Origin: SKNW01 sp050485865
Lineage (GTDB): Bacteria > Gemmatimonadota > Gemmatimonadetes > Longimicrobiales > Gaopeijiaceae
Length of the DNA stretch: 64,000 bases
Reading direction: 5' to 3'
NCBI GenBank assembly: GCA_050485865.1
Contig: JBJHCE010000003.1
Span: 1-64,000 of the forward strand
Position numbers and translations under genes: made by a program. This document shows positions 1 through 6,940 of the stretch, in pieces (position 1 is the first letter of the stretch; each line of letters opens with the position of its first letter). The notes below the pieces were generated by a model. That model saw only the letters and a program-made list of their open reading frames with translations. It was not told the DNA's origin and did not search any database.

Positions 1-716
1 AAAGCCGGCGGGAGGGGTGAGGGCGTCTCCAGTTCTCCCTCGATCCCGGGTGCGGGGGCGTCCAGCCGGGGCGCCCGGTCACAGGCACCTGCCCCGAGGG
101 CGAGGGCGCCCAGGGCCAGGAGCCCCCGTACGGCACCCGCACCCCGCCTCAGGAGGATGAGGCCGGCTTCACCGACGCGGACCGGGGGTGGTCCCCCGGC
201 GCCCTGGTCCTCCTTCACCGTGCGGGGATCCTCGATGAAGGGGTGGTCCCAGGCGTGCTCGAGAAGGAGGAACCGGGCGAAGGGCCGCTCCTTCCAGGCG
301 GCGAGCACCCGGTCCACCTTCCTCGAGCCCCAGGGGGGGTCGGCGTAGGCCAGGTCCCAGGGCGGGTCCTCTCCGCCGGACTCCACGAGGGGGATCGCGT
401 CCTGGACACGGATCCGGGCCCGGCCCCGGGGAAGCCGGAGCCCGGCCACGTTCGCCTTGAGGGCGTGAAGGGCCGACGGGTCGTTCTCCACGAAGGTGCA
501 CGAGCGGGCGCCCCGGGAGAGGAGCTCGATGCCCACGGCACCGGTTCCGGCGAAAAGGTCCGCAACGCGGGCGGCGCGGACCCCCCCGTCGATCTCGGAG
601 AGGGCCTTCTCCGCGAGGCGTGCCGCCCGGGCCCGCACCGCCTCGGCGGTGGGACGCACCCGCCCCGAGGGAGACTGGAGCGCGCGCCCGGCCCAACGGC
701 CCTCGAGCACCCTCAT
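1..716 (-). CDS. rsmD: RsmD-like 16S rRNA guanine-N2 methyltransferase, partial, with lipoprotein-like tail
   Basis: Predicted to methylate the N2 of a guanine (G966 in E. coli) in 16S rRNA of the 30S subunit. The start is MRVLEGRWAGR, followed by SAM motif I (ADLFAGTGAVGIELLSRGA), an acidic motif II (VENDPSA) and the catalytic motif AYADPPW. RsmD proteins usually end near residue 185, and the expected ending (GEAGLILLRR) is present. The frame does not stop there: it continues through AVRGLLALGALALGAGAC, which looks like a lipoprotein signal peptide with a lipobox, and stays open to the window edge. Either a stop codon has been lost, giving a fusion, or a second lipoprotein gene uses an atypical start. 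The ATG overlaps the upstream protease stop as ATGA, so the two are coupled. The methyltransferase assignment is firm; the tail is not resolved. Confidence 0.8.
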   Translation of the reverse strand, partial: MRVLEGRWAGRALQSPSGRVRPTAEAVRARAARLAEKALSEIDGGVRAARVADLFAGTGAVGIELLSRGARSCTFVENDPSALHALKANVAGLRLPRGRARIRVQDAIPLVESGGEDPPWDLAYADPPWGSRKVDRVLAAWKERPFARFLLLEHAWDHPFIEDPRTVKEDQGAGGPPPVRVGEAGLILLRRGAGAVRGLLALGALALGAGACDRAPRLDAPAPGIEGELETPSPLPPA

Positions 717-1291
717 GCCGTCGCCCTCCACGGGGTGAGTCCCCGCCAGAGTTCGCGGAGCATCACCCATCCATCGGTTCCCACCCCCGGAACCGGAACC
801 AGGTTCACGGTGGCCCAGATCGCCGAGAGAGCCCCGATGCTCGTGGTGAGCCCCCAGGCAGATCCCGCGCCGGAGGCCACCGCTTCGACTCCGGCCAGGA
901 GCACGCGCATCCCCCGATACAGCCCCTGTGCGGAACCGTCCACGAGGAGCTCCAGGGCGGCGCCGGGAACAAGCCAGGCCCAGCTGGCCACGGCCTCGGG
1001 GCCGGAGAGGAGAACGAGGGCCAGGACCAGGTTTGCGAGGGGGCCCGACACCGCCACCACGGCCCTTCCCGTTCCCGGGGGGATCCCGCCGTACCGGATC
1101 TGTCCCCCCACCGGGAGGAAGCCCAACGACCAGGAGCGCCCCTTTCCGTCGATCCGGGAGATCCCGGGCCCGCGCCCGACCTGGAAGGCCCGGAGCTCCC
1201 CCCCCCGGAGGCGAACCGCAAGGGCATGCCCGAGCTCGTGAACGGTGGTCACGGCCCAGAGCAGGATGACGGAGAGGAGAAGGGTGAGCAT
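713..1291 (-). CDS. site-2-type M50 zinc metalloprotease, small membrane form
   Basis: A 192-residue polytopic membrane protein with the zinc-protease motif HELGH at residues 18-22 inside the first membrane helix. The second M50 signature near the C-terminus (NLVPVPGVGTDGW, Asp173) supplies the third metal ligand. About five hydrophobic segments are visible and there is no PDZ insertion, so it belongs with the small SpoIVFB-like M50 enzymes that cut substrates within the membrane. The substrate cannot be told from the neighbours. It is the first gene of a minus-strand pair with rsmD (4-base overlap) and is transcribed divergently from phenylalanine hydroxylase. A TATAAT box lies about 70 bases upstream of its start. 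Confidence 0.85.
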   Translation of the reverse strand: MLTLLLSVILLWAVTTVHELGHALAVRLRGGELRAFQVGRGPGISRIDGKGRSWSLGFLPVGGQIRYGGIPPGTGRAVVAVSGPLANLVLALVLLSGPEAVASWAWLVPGAALELLVDGSAQGLYRGMRVLLAGVEAVASGAGSAWGLTTSIGALSAIWATVNLVPVPGVGTDGWVMLRELWRGLTPWRATA

Positions 1292-1337
1292 GGATCGGGA
1301 TGGAGGGGCGTCCGACGCAGCCCGGAAGGGCGCAGGG

Positions 1338-1367
1338 TTCGGCAGGTGGGTGCACCAACATTATATT
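1338..1367 (+). promoter_or_regulatory. candidate promoter of phenylalanine hydroxylase
   Basis: TTCGGC (1338-1343), an 18-base spacer and TATATT (1362-1367), predicting a start near 1374 and a leader of about 40 bases. It overlaps the divergent promoter for the protease, so the two cannot be occupied freely at the same time. Confidence 0.45.
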
Positions 1368-1389
1368 CAGGGAGGCGCCCTTCTCCGAA
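1360..1389 (-). promoter_or_regulatory. candidate promoter of the M50 protease-rsmD operon
   Basis: On the minus strand, TTCGGA (1384-1389), an 18-base spacer and a perfect TATAAT (1360-1365) in a short AT-rich patch of an otherwise GC-rich region. The predicted start is near 1353, about 60 bases before the protease ATG. Confidence 0.5.
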
Positions 1390-1414
1390 TCCACCGACGG
1401 CAGCGAGGCACGAA

Positions 1415-2407
1415 ATGGTCCCACCGATCTCATCCGAATCCCCCGTCCGCGAGACCCGGGGCAGCGGGGAACACCGTGGACGTGGGCTCACGACGAACGA
1501 CGCCCCCTTCATCGAGAACGCACGGGAGCGGGGGGACCTCTTCATCGTCCAGCCGTGGGAGGAGTACTCGGAGGCGAACCACGAGACGTGGGCGAGCCTG
1601 TATACCCGGATGCAGGACCGCTGGGAGCGGTATGCGAACCACCGGTTCCTGCAGGGAATCGAGGCCCTCGCCCTGCCGTCGGACCGGGTGCCGCGCCTCG
1701 AAGAGGTCAACCAGTTCCTGGCGCCCCTCACCGGGTTCGTCGCGAAGCCGGTGGCCGGGTACGTCCCCGCCTACCTCTTCTTCGACTGCCTGCACCGTCG
1801 GGAGTTTCCGACCACGATCACCGTGCGGGACGGCCGGACGCCGGACTACCTCCCGGAGCCCGACATCTTCCACGACATCGCCGGGCACGTTCCCATGCAC
1901 ACCGACCCGGCCTTCGCCGATACCCTCGTCAAGTTCGGCGAGGTATCGAAGTTCGCCGTGCGGCGCCTGGTGGAGTCCGGGTTCGAGGGAGCGGACCTCC
2001 GGGCCCGCCTGGCCTCGAACATGCGGGCCATGGCGCGCTTCTTCTGGTTCACCATCGAGTTCGGTCTGATGAAGGACCACACCCCGGGCGCGGGACCGAA
2101 CGACCTGCGTGTCTACGGGTCCGGGCTCCTCAGCTCCTTCGGCGAGATCGCCCACTGCATCGAGAGCCCCGACGTGCAGCGCTTCCCGTTCCAGCTGGAA
2201 TGGGTCGTGAACCAGGCCTTCGAGATCCACCACTACCAGCCACTGCTGTTCGTGGTGGAGGACTTCGATCACCTGTTCGCCGAGGTGAAGCGACTGGAGG
2301 AGTGGATCGCCGAGGGGCGGCTCGACAACGTCGCCCCCTGCGAGCCCGAGATCACCCAGGACGAGATCGAGGTCTCGCTCGAGGCGGCCCGGGCAGCCCT
2401 GGCCTGA
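1415..2407 (+). CDS. phhA: phenylalanine 4-monooxygenase
   Basis: Non-haem iron, tetrahydrobiopterin-dependent hydroxylase that converts phenylalanine to tyrosine in the cytoplasm. The protein has 330 residues. The iron site is clear: His153 and His158 in PDIFHDIAGHVPMHTD and Glu215 in FWFTIEFGL, matching the 2-His-1-Glu triad of the family. The fold-specific GYVPAYLFFDCL and QPLLFVVEDF segments are also present. There is no regulatory ACT domain, as is usual for bacterial enzymes. The ATG at 1415 is the only good in-frame start before the conserved core; a weak GAGG lies upstream. No pterin-4a-carbinolamine dehydratase or tyrosine-degradation gene is adjacent, so the pathway context is missing. 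Confidence 0.95.
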   Translation: MVPPISSESPVRETRGSGEHRGRGLTTNDAPFIENARERGDLFIVQPWEEYSEANHETWASLYTRMQDRWERYANHRFLQGIEALALPSDRVPRLEEVNQFLAPLTGFVAKPVAGYVPAYLFFDCLHRREFPTTITVRDGRTPDYLPEPDIFHDIAGHVPMHTDPAFADTLVKFGEVSKFAVRRLVESGFEGADLRARLASNMRAMARFFWFTIEFGLMKDHTPGAGPNDLRVYGSGLLSSFGEIAHCIESPDVQRFPFQLEWVVNQAFEIHHYQPLLFVVEDFDHLFAEVKRLEEWIAEGRLDNVAPCEPEITQDEIEVSLEAARAALA

Positions 2408-2486
2408 CCCCCGGCCCCGGGGACCGTCCCCCCGATCCGCTCGGGTGGCGGAGTCCGGACCGAACGCGCCTTCCCGAACACGGTTG

Positions 2487-2515
2487 TTGCCGTTCGGCGA
2501 GGTCCGCCGTATTCT
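2487..2515 (+). promoter_or_regulatory. candidate promoter and long leader of the cold-shock gene
   Basis: TTGCCG (2487-2492), a 17-base spacer and TATTCT (2510-2515) predict a start near 2522. That leaves an untranslated leader of about 120 bases before the ATG at 2642. Long structured leaders are typical of cspA-class mRNAs, where they act as thermosensors. The rest of 2408-2641 holds no gene that I can see. Confidence 0.5.
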
Positions 2516-2641
2516 GCGGCGGGCACGGACCGTGCCTGCGCCGATCTTGCGGGGGCGCCCTCATCCCGCGGTTCACATGGCGGCCGAGCGGAGCGGACCT
2601 CCCGGTTCCCGACGCCGCCGAGGAAGTTCAGGGAGTACGGT

Positions 2642-2851
2642 ATGCGTACGACTGGGATCGTGAAGTGGTTCAACGACAGCAAGGGCTTCGGGTTCATCAC
2701 CCCCGAAGACGGATCCAAGGACTGCTTCGTGCACCACAGCTCCATCCAGGGCAGCGGCTTCAAGTCTCTCGCCGAGGGCGCCCGCGTCGAGTTCGACGTG
2801 GTCCAGGGCCAGAAGGGTCCCGCGGCCGAGAACGTGGTGCAGCTCGACTGA
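2642..2851 (+). CDS. cspA: cold-shock protein (CspA family)
   Basis: A 69-residue single cold-shock domain: a small OB-fold that binds single-stranded RNA and DNA and keeps mRNA unfolded. It has the expected start GIVKWFNDSKGFGFI containing RNP1 (KGFGFI), followed by RNP2 (CFVHHSSI), and ends VQLD at the normal family length. A small oddity is Cys-Phe-Val-His-His in RNP2 where Val-Phe-Val-His-Phe is usual. The gene is monocistronic, with its own promoter and a hairpin terminator immediately after it. Gene symbols within the csp family cannot be assigned reliably by sequence. Confidence 0.95.
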   Translation: MRTTGIVKWFNDSKGFGFITPEDGSKDCFVHHSSIQGSGFKSLAEGARVEFDVVQGQKGPAAENVVQLD

Positions 2852-2888
2852 GCCTTCCCCTCCGGGACGCCGGAGTCTCCATTTCCAC

Positions 2889-2918
2889 GCGGCTCCCCGG
2901 CCCAGGCCGGGGGGCCGC
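2889..2918 (+). terminator. hairpin terminator after the cold-shock gene
   Basis: A 12-bp stem (one G-T wobble) closes a 6-base loop about 40 bases after the cold-shock stop codon. It has no strong T tract, as is common in very GC-rich genomes. Confidence 0.6.
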
Positions 2919-2924
2919 TGTGCC

Positions 2925-3662
2925 TTGATCCCACCTCCCGCCTGGACCATGATCGCCGACCTCCCCCCCGATCCGGATCACGACGCTCCCGGGGTCAACG
3001 TGCTCGGATCCACCGGGCTCGTGGGATCCGCGGTCGTGGACCTCCTTCTCCGGCACCCCACCGGCCCCACGGTGCGGGTCTTCCAGCGGCGGTCCACCGG
3101 CACTCGGGTCGGTGACCGGGCCACCGAGGAGCACCTCGTGGACTTCGACCGCCCGGAGGGGTGGGTCCATCGGATCCGGGGGCGCGCCCTCGTGTCTGCC
3201 CTCGGCACCACGCGGAAGGTGGCGGGGAGCCAGGCGGCCCAGAGGAAGGTGGACCTGGACTACCCGCTCGCGGCCTGCCGGGCCGCCGCGGACCAGGGCG
3301 TGGGAACCCTCGTCCTCGTATCGGCCATGGGGGCAAACCCCCGGGCGCGGGCGTTCTACCCGAGGCTGAAGGGGGAGCTGGAGGAGGAGGTCCGGGCCCT
3401 TCCCTTCTCCGCAGTCCACATCCTCCGCCCCGGGATCCTCGACGGCGAGCGCACCGAGTCCCGTCCCATGGAACGCCTCGGGATCCTCCTGGCCCGGGGT
3501 GCGGCCCGCCTCGGGGCCCCCGCGGCGCTCCGCCCGGTCCCGGCGGTGACCGTCGCCCGGGCGGCCGTCCGCCTCGCCCTCGCACCGCCCCCACCTCCCG
3601 GAAAGACCTCCGTGCAGGTCCACGAGCAGAGGGACCTCTTCCGCATCGGAGCCCCGGAATGA
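2925..3662 (+). CDS. atypical short-chain dehydrogenase / NAD(P)H-binding protein
   Basis: Cytoplasmic Rossmann-fold protein of the atypical SDR group (NAD(P)-binding, TIP30/HTATIP2- or Fmp52-like). It shows an N-terminal nucleotide-binding GSTGLVGSAVV motif and a YxxxK pair in FYPRLKGELEEE, with LRPGILDGER after it as in the TIP30-like family. The substrate is unknown. A later ATG at 2949 (MIADLPPDPDHD) is an equally plausible start, because conservation begins only at the GSTG motif. The stop overlaps the next start as ATGA, so it is coupled to the DNA glycosylase; the functional link is not obvious. Confidence 0.8.
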   Translation: MIPPPAWTMIADLPPDPDHDAPGVNVLGSTGLVGSAVVDLLLRHPTGPTVRVFQRRSTGTRVGDRATEEHLVDFDRPEGWVHRIRGRALVSALGTTRKVAGSQAAQRKVDLDYPLAACRAAADQGVGTLVLVSAMGANPRARAFYPRLKGELEEEVRALPFSAVHILRPGILDGERTESRPMERLGILLARGAARLGAPAALRPVPAVTVARAAVRLALAPPPPPGKTSVQVHEQRDLFRIGAPE

Positions 3663-4333
3663 CCCCCGAGGCGGGCGTCGAGCGGGGGCCCGAGGATCCG
3701 TGGAGCTCCTCCGACGACGAGACGGTCTGGCCCGAGGCCACCCTCCGGCTGGCCAGGGACCCCCGGTTCGGACCCCTCGTGCGCCGGGCAGGCCCCGTCC
3801 GGCTCCCGCCCCCCGACCCGTGGCCCTTCGAGGCCCTCGCCCGGGCCATCGTCTTCCAGCAGCTTGCCGGAAAGGCCGCGGCCACGATCTGGGGGCGCGT
3901 ACGGGCGCTCCTCCCGGGTGAGGTCACGCCCGCAGCCTTCGAGGCGCTCCCCGACGAGGCGCTCCGCGGTGCCGGGCTCTCCCGGCCGAAGTGCGCGGCG
4001 ATCCGCGATCTCTCGCACCGCGTGGCCCGGGGCGAGCTCTCCCTCGAGGAACTCCCGGAGCGCTCCGATTCCGAGGTTCTGGAGGCTCTCACCCGGGTCC
4101 GGGGGATCGGCCCATGGACGGCCCAGATGCACCTCATCTTCCAGCTCCGGCGCCCCGATGTCTGGCCCGTCGGCGACCTGGGGGTACGCACCGGATGGGC
4201 CCGGATCCACGGACTCGACGCCACCCCGGACGCTCGCGCCCTCGACCCTGCCGCCGACCCCCACCGCCCCTGGCGGAGCGCCGTGGCCTGGTACTGCTGG
4301 CGCGTGGTGGACCTGGGGATGGAGGTGCCCTGA
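3659..4333 (+). CDS. AlkA-like DNA-3-methyladenine glycosylase (HhH-GPD)
   Basis: Base-excision repair enzyme that removes alkylated purines from DNA. The 224-residue protein contains the helix-hairpin-helix LTRVRGIGPWTAQMHLI followed by the GPD-type catalytic aspartate (Asp173 in PVGDLGVR), the arrangement of AlkA and MAG1. The N-terminal AlkA beta domain is missing, so it is the short MAG-type form. There are no four trailing cysteines, which argues against an Fe-S endonuclease III or MutY. It is coupled to the SDR gene by ATGA and ends 17 bases before a large palindromic element. Confidence 0.88.
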   Translation: MTPEAGVERGPEDPWSSSDDETVWPEATLRLARDPRFGPLVRRAGPVRLPPPDPWPFEALARAIVFQQLAGKAAATIWGRVRALLPGEVTPAAFEALPDEALRGAGLSRPKCAAIRDLSHRVARGELSLEELPERSDSEVLEALTRVRGIGPWTAQMHLIFQLRRPDVWPVGDLGVRTGWARIHGLDATPDARALDPAADPHRPWRSAVAWYCWRVVDLGMEVP

Positions 4334-4349
4334 CCCCCGCTCCACCGGA

Positions 4350-4514
4350 CTAGTGTGGTGTCGCCGAAGTCCTGTGGCAGTCGAGCGCCGCTGCATCCGC
4401 TCCAGCGTCGTTGCACCTCCTCGGCGTAGCGCTGCTATGCCTCGTCGGTGCGCCTAGCTGGAGCGGCGCTTCGTCTCTCTTGGTGCTCACAGGACTCCCG
4501 CGGCACCACACTAG
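4350..4514. repeat. 165-bp imperfect palindrome between convergent genes
   Basis: The ends 4350-4376 and 4488-4514 are inverted copies, 24 of 27 bases identical and beginning CTAGTGTGGTG. The symmetry continues inwards: CGAGCGCCGCT pairs with its counterpart near 4460-4472, CCAGC follows, and the innermost GGCGTAGC (4423-4430) faces GCTATGCC (4434-4441). The centre of the inner arms (4432) coincides with that of the outer arms, so the whole element can fold as one long bulged hairpin. It lies between the ends of the glycosylase and acetyltransferase genes, and the stop codon of the latter is inside its right arm. It could be a bidirectional terminator, a REP/MITE-like repeat or a cruciform site. 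Confidence 0.85.
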
Positions 4515-5323
4515 CCGCCGCCGAGTCCCACCACCTCGCTCCTCCGCTCCAGCAGGATCACGTCCCTCCACCGACCGCGGAGCTCCCCGATCCGCTCGCG
4601 CCGCCCCACCTCCCGAAAGCCCGCCTTCCGGTGCAGGGCGAGGCTCGCCTCGTTCTCGGGGAAGATCCCGGCCTGGAGCGTCCAGAGCCCCGCGGCCTCG
4701 CTCGCCTGCACGAGTGTGGCCAGGAGGGCCCGCCCCACCCCTCGCCCCCGGGCCCCCTCGGCCACGTACACGCTCACCTCGGCCACCCCCCCGTAAACAC
4801 AACGCCCGGAGACCGGCGCGAGGGCGCCCCACCCCACGATCACCCCCCCGATCCGCGCCGCCACCCGCCCTTCGGCCAGGTGCCCGGCATCCCACGCCGC
4901 CCACGGCGGAACCTCGGTCTCGAAGGTGGCGTTCCCTCCCGCGATGCCCTGGGCCAGGATCCGCGCCACCCCCGGCCAGTCCCCCGCCCGGAGGGCATCG
5001 ACCCGGAGCTCCACCGGGAGGGGATCCCCGTCGAGGGCAAGGACCCGGTCCAGCCGCACCGGGTGGGGGGCGACACCTCCGAGCGTTTCGAGGCGCAGGT
5101 ACTCAACACCTTCGTGAGTATACACATCGATGATTCGCCCACGCGCCTCCCGCACCGCCCCGTCCTCGTCCAGCACCGCGAGCTCCACCACCCGCCGAAG
5201 CGTCGATGCCGCCAGGAACCGGTCGTGCACCCCGCAGTCGATGGGGCGGTACGGAGCGTCCCCTGGCGCCTCCCTCGGAGCCCCGCCCGCGGCCCCGCCG
5301 GGAGCCGGCTCCTCCCCGGTCAT
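4511..5323 (-). CDS. fusion of Rof-like (Rho-inhibitor) domain and GNAT acetyltransferase
   Basis: A 270-residue two-domain protein. Residues about 23-98 (YRPIDCGVHDRFLAAST, then VEYLRLET and VRLDRVLALDG) resemble Rof/YaeO, the small Sm-like protein that binds Rho and inhibits termination in E. coli. Residues about 108-262 form a GNAT acetyltransferase of the phosphinothricin-acetyltransferase type, with the acetyl-CoA loop RGRGVGRALL and the ending NEASLALHRKAGFREVG. I have not seen these two as one protein before. The ATG at 5323 overlaps the upstream stop (ATGA); a longer start at 5359 exists but would sit inside the upstream gene. Domain calls are by pattern; the fusion is read directly from an uninterrupted frame. 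Confidence 0.75.
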   Translation of the reverse strand: MTGEEPAPGGAAGGAPREAPGDAPYRPIDCGVHDRFLAASTLRRVVELAVLDEDGAVREARGRIIDVYTHEGVEYLRLETLGGVAPHPVRLDRVLALDGDPLPVELRVDALRAGDWPGVARILAQGIAGGNATFETEVPPWAAWDAGHLAEGRVAARIGGVIVGWGALAPVSGRCVYGGVAEVSVYVAEGARGRGVGRALLATLVQASEAAGLWTLQAGIFPENEASLALHRKAGFREVGRRERIGELRGRWRDVILLERRSEVVGLGGG

Positions 5324-6135
5324 CGGGGTACGAACCGGACTTCGAACATCGTGGGCCACCGCTTCCCGGTCAGGAAGAAGGTGTCGGTCTCGGGGTTCCA
5401 GGCGATCCCGTTCAGCACCGCCTCCGGGTCCACCGGCCGCCCGCTCCGGGGGTTCAGCGGCGTCGCATCGATCTCTGCCACCACCTCCCCCGTGGCCTTC
5501 CGGATCCGCACGATCCGGTCGGTCTGGAAGACGTTCCCGTAGATGTAGTCCCCGACGCAGGCCAGCTCGTTCACCTCGTAGAGGGGCCGGTCCGCCAGGG
5601 TCACGGGAACCCGCTCCAGGACCTCGAAGGTCTCCGGGTCGCGCCGCACGAGAAGCGATCCGCCCGTCGTCATCCAGAGCGAGGTCCCGTCGTGGCAGAG
5701 CCCCCAGCCGTTCCCCGCGTACTCGATCCGGTCCAGGACCTCGAAGGTCGCCCGGTCGTAGACCCAGGCCACCCCCTCCTGCCAGGTGAGCTGGATCAGC
5801 CGGTCGCCCACGAGGGCGAGCCCCTCGCCGAAGTACGCCTCCGGAAGGGCGTGGCTCCTCAGGACCGTCCCCGTCTCCGGGTCCACCTCGCGAAGCGTCG
5901 AACCCCCGTAGGTCCCGGTACTCTCGTAGAAGAGCCCATCGTGGAGGAGGAGCCCCTGCGTGTAGGCCCCCGGATCGTGGGGAAGGACCCGGAGGATCTC
6001 AACCGTCTCCCGGGGCACCCCGGAGTCACACGCCGCGACCCCGACCCCGACTGAAACCGCCATCGCCATCGCGGCGGCCCGTGCGACGCCGCCCCGTCCC
6101 CCCTTCCCCCGCCCCTTCCTTGGCCCGTCGATCAC
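5320..6135 (-). CDS. glutaminyl-peptide cyclotransferase, lipoprotein form
   Basis: Secreted or membrane-anchored enzyme that cyclises N-terminal glutamine to pyroglutamate. The 271-residue protein has a basic N-terminus, a hydrophobic AAAMAMAVSVGVGVAAC signal with a lipobox cysteine, then the beta-propeller QC signature of the plant/bacterial family: FTQGL-like AYTQGLLLHDG, ESTGTYGGSTLREVD, QLTWQEGVAWVYD, GWGLCHDG, YEVNELACV and LNGIAWNPETDTFFLTGK. It starts with GTG at 6135, overlapping the upstream stop as GTGA. It is the middle gene of a three-gene operon with a lipoprotein and the Rof-acetyltransferase fusion. Confidence 0.9.
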   Translation of the reverse strand: MIDGPRKGRGKGGRGGVARAAAMAMAVSVGVGVAACDSGVPRETVEILRVLPHDPGAYTQGLLLHDGLFYESTGTYGGSTLREVDPETGTVLRSHALPEAYFGEGLALVGDRLIQLTWQEGVAWVYDRATFEVLDRIEYAGNGWGLCHDGTSLWMTTGGSLLVRRDPETFEVLERVPVTLADRPLYEVNELACVGDYIYGNVFQTDRIVRIRKATGEVVAEIDATPLNPRSGRPVDPEAVLNGIAWNPETDTFFLTGKRWPTMFEVRFVPR

Positions 6136-6674
6136 CGGTTCCCCTCGCCTGTTGTCTGGTCTCCCTCGTCCACGATTCCCCCTTCCGGGCGCTCCCATTC
6201 GCCGAGGGCACAGCTCTGCATGGTGGTCTCCCCCCACCGCCCCCGGACCCAGCTCCCGGACCGCCACGAGATCACCGCCGCCGGGAGCCCCTCGGCCCCG
6301 GGAGGCGCGACCCGCACCGCCCCCTGGAGCACCGGACGCCCCCCCGGTCTCGCGGCTGCCCGCCCCCCCCGAAGCGCCTCCGGTAGTCCGGCCTCGAAGG
6401 CCATCGTCAGCGTCCCGTCTCCGGTCTCGTCCAGACGAAGCACCCCCACCCGGGCCTCGGCGTGGCTCGGATGGTCCAGGAGCACCCGGTCGAGCGCTTC
6501 CACCCCGTCGGGCCACGCCCCCGTCCGCACCCGGTACTCCCGGGCCGCCGCCGCCCACACCCCGAGAAGCTCCTCTGCCCCGGACACGAGGTCGTCGCTC
6601 GCCGGAGGCGGGCCACACGCCGCCATGAGCCCGGCGAGGAGCGCCAGGAGCAGCCGCCTCCCCGGGTCACCCAT
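6132..6674 (-). CDS. lipoprotein of unknown function
   Basis: A 180-residue protein starting MGDPGRRLLLALLAGLMAAC, a clear lipoprotein signal with lipobox (MAAC). The mature part contains EYRVRTGAWPDGVEALDRVL and a second half rich in short beta-like stretches; I do not recognise a family. An alternative ATG at 6719 would add 15 residues before the signal and is less likely. It is the first gene of the operon with glutaminyl cyclase and the Rof-acetyltransferase fusion, downstream of a good promoter at 6773-6802. Confidence 0.65.
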   Translation of the reverse strand: MGDPGRRLLLALLAGLMAACGPPPASDDLVSGAEELLGVWAAAAREYRVRTGAWPDGVEALDRVLLDHPSHAEARVGVLRLDETGDGTLTMAFEAGLPEALRGGRAAARPGGRPVLQGAVRVAPPGAEGLPAAVISWRSGSWVRGRWGETTMQSCALGEWERPEGGIVDEGDQTTGEGNR

Positions 6675-6772
6675 CGGTCGGGGGACCACCGGTGGCGGAC
6701 GGGAGCGCCTGGCTTCCATGGGGATCGGACCCGGGGTTCGGGAAGGAGGCCCACGCGGGGCCGGAAGGGTCC

Positions 6773-6802
6773 AACCTACCCCGGGGGCCCCACCCCGATC
6801 AA
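6773..6802 (-). promoter_or_regulatory. candidate promoter of the lipoprotein-glutaminyl cyclase operon
   Basis: Minus strand TTGATC (6797-6802), an 18-base spacer and TAGGTT (6773-6778), with a predicted start near 6766, about 90 bases before the ATG. Confidence 0.55.
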
Positions 6803-6859
6803 CCGGGGCCGCCCGCCCCGCCGGGGGTGGGCACCAGGGGCGGCTCCCCGCGCCCGAAC

Positions 6860-6888
6860 TGGACACCGCCGCCCGGATCCCGTAGATC
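6860..6888 (+). promoter_or_regulatory. candidate promoter of the M20 peptidase
   Basis: TGGACA (6860-6865), a 17-base spacer and TAGATC (6883-6888), predicting a start near 6895 and a leader of about 45 bases. Together with the divergent promoter at 6773-6802 it accounts for the 266-base intergenic region 6675-6940, where I see no gene. Confidence 0.5.
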
Positions 6889-6940
6889 GAAGGGCCGATC
6901 CCCCCGCATCCACCCCGAGAACAACCCCGACGGAGCCCTC

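Noticed and set aside
4350..4514. The long palindrome taken as an insertion sequence
   Set aside because: It has terminal inverted repeats but only 165 bp, no transposase and no clear target-site duplication. A non-autonomous relative is possible and is kept as a hypothesis only.
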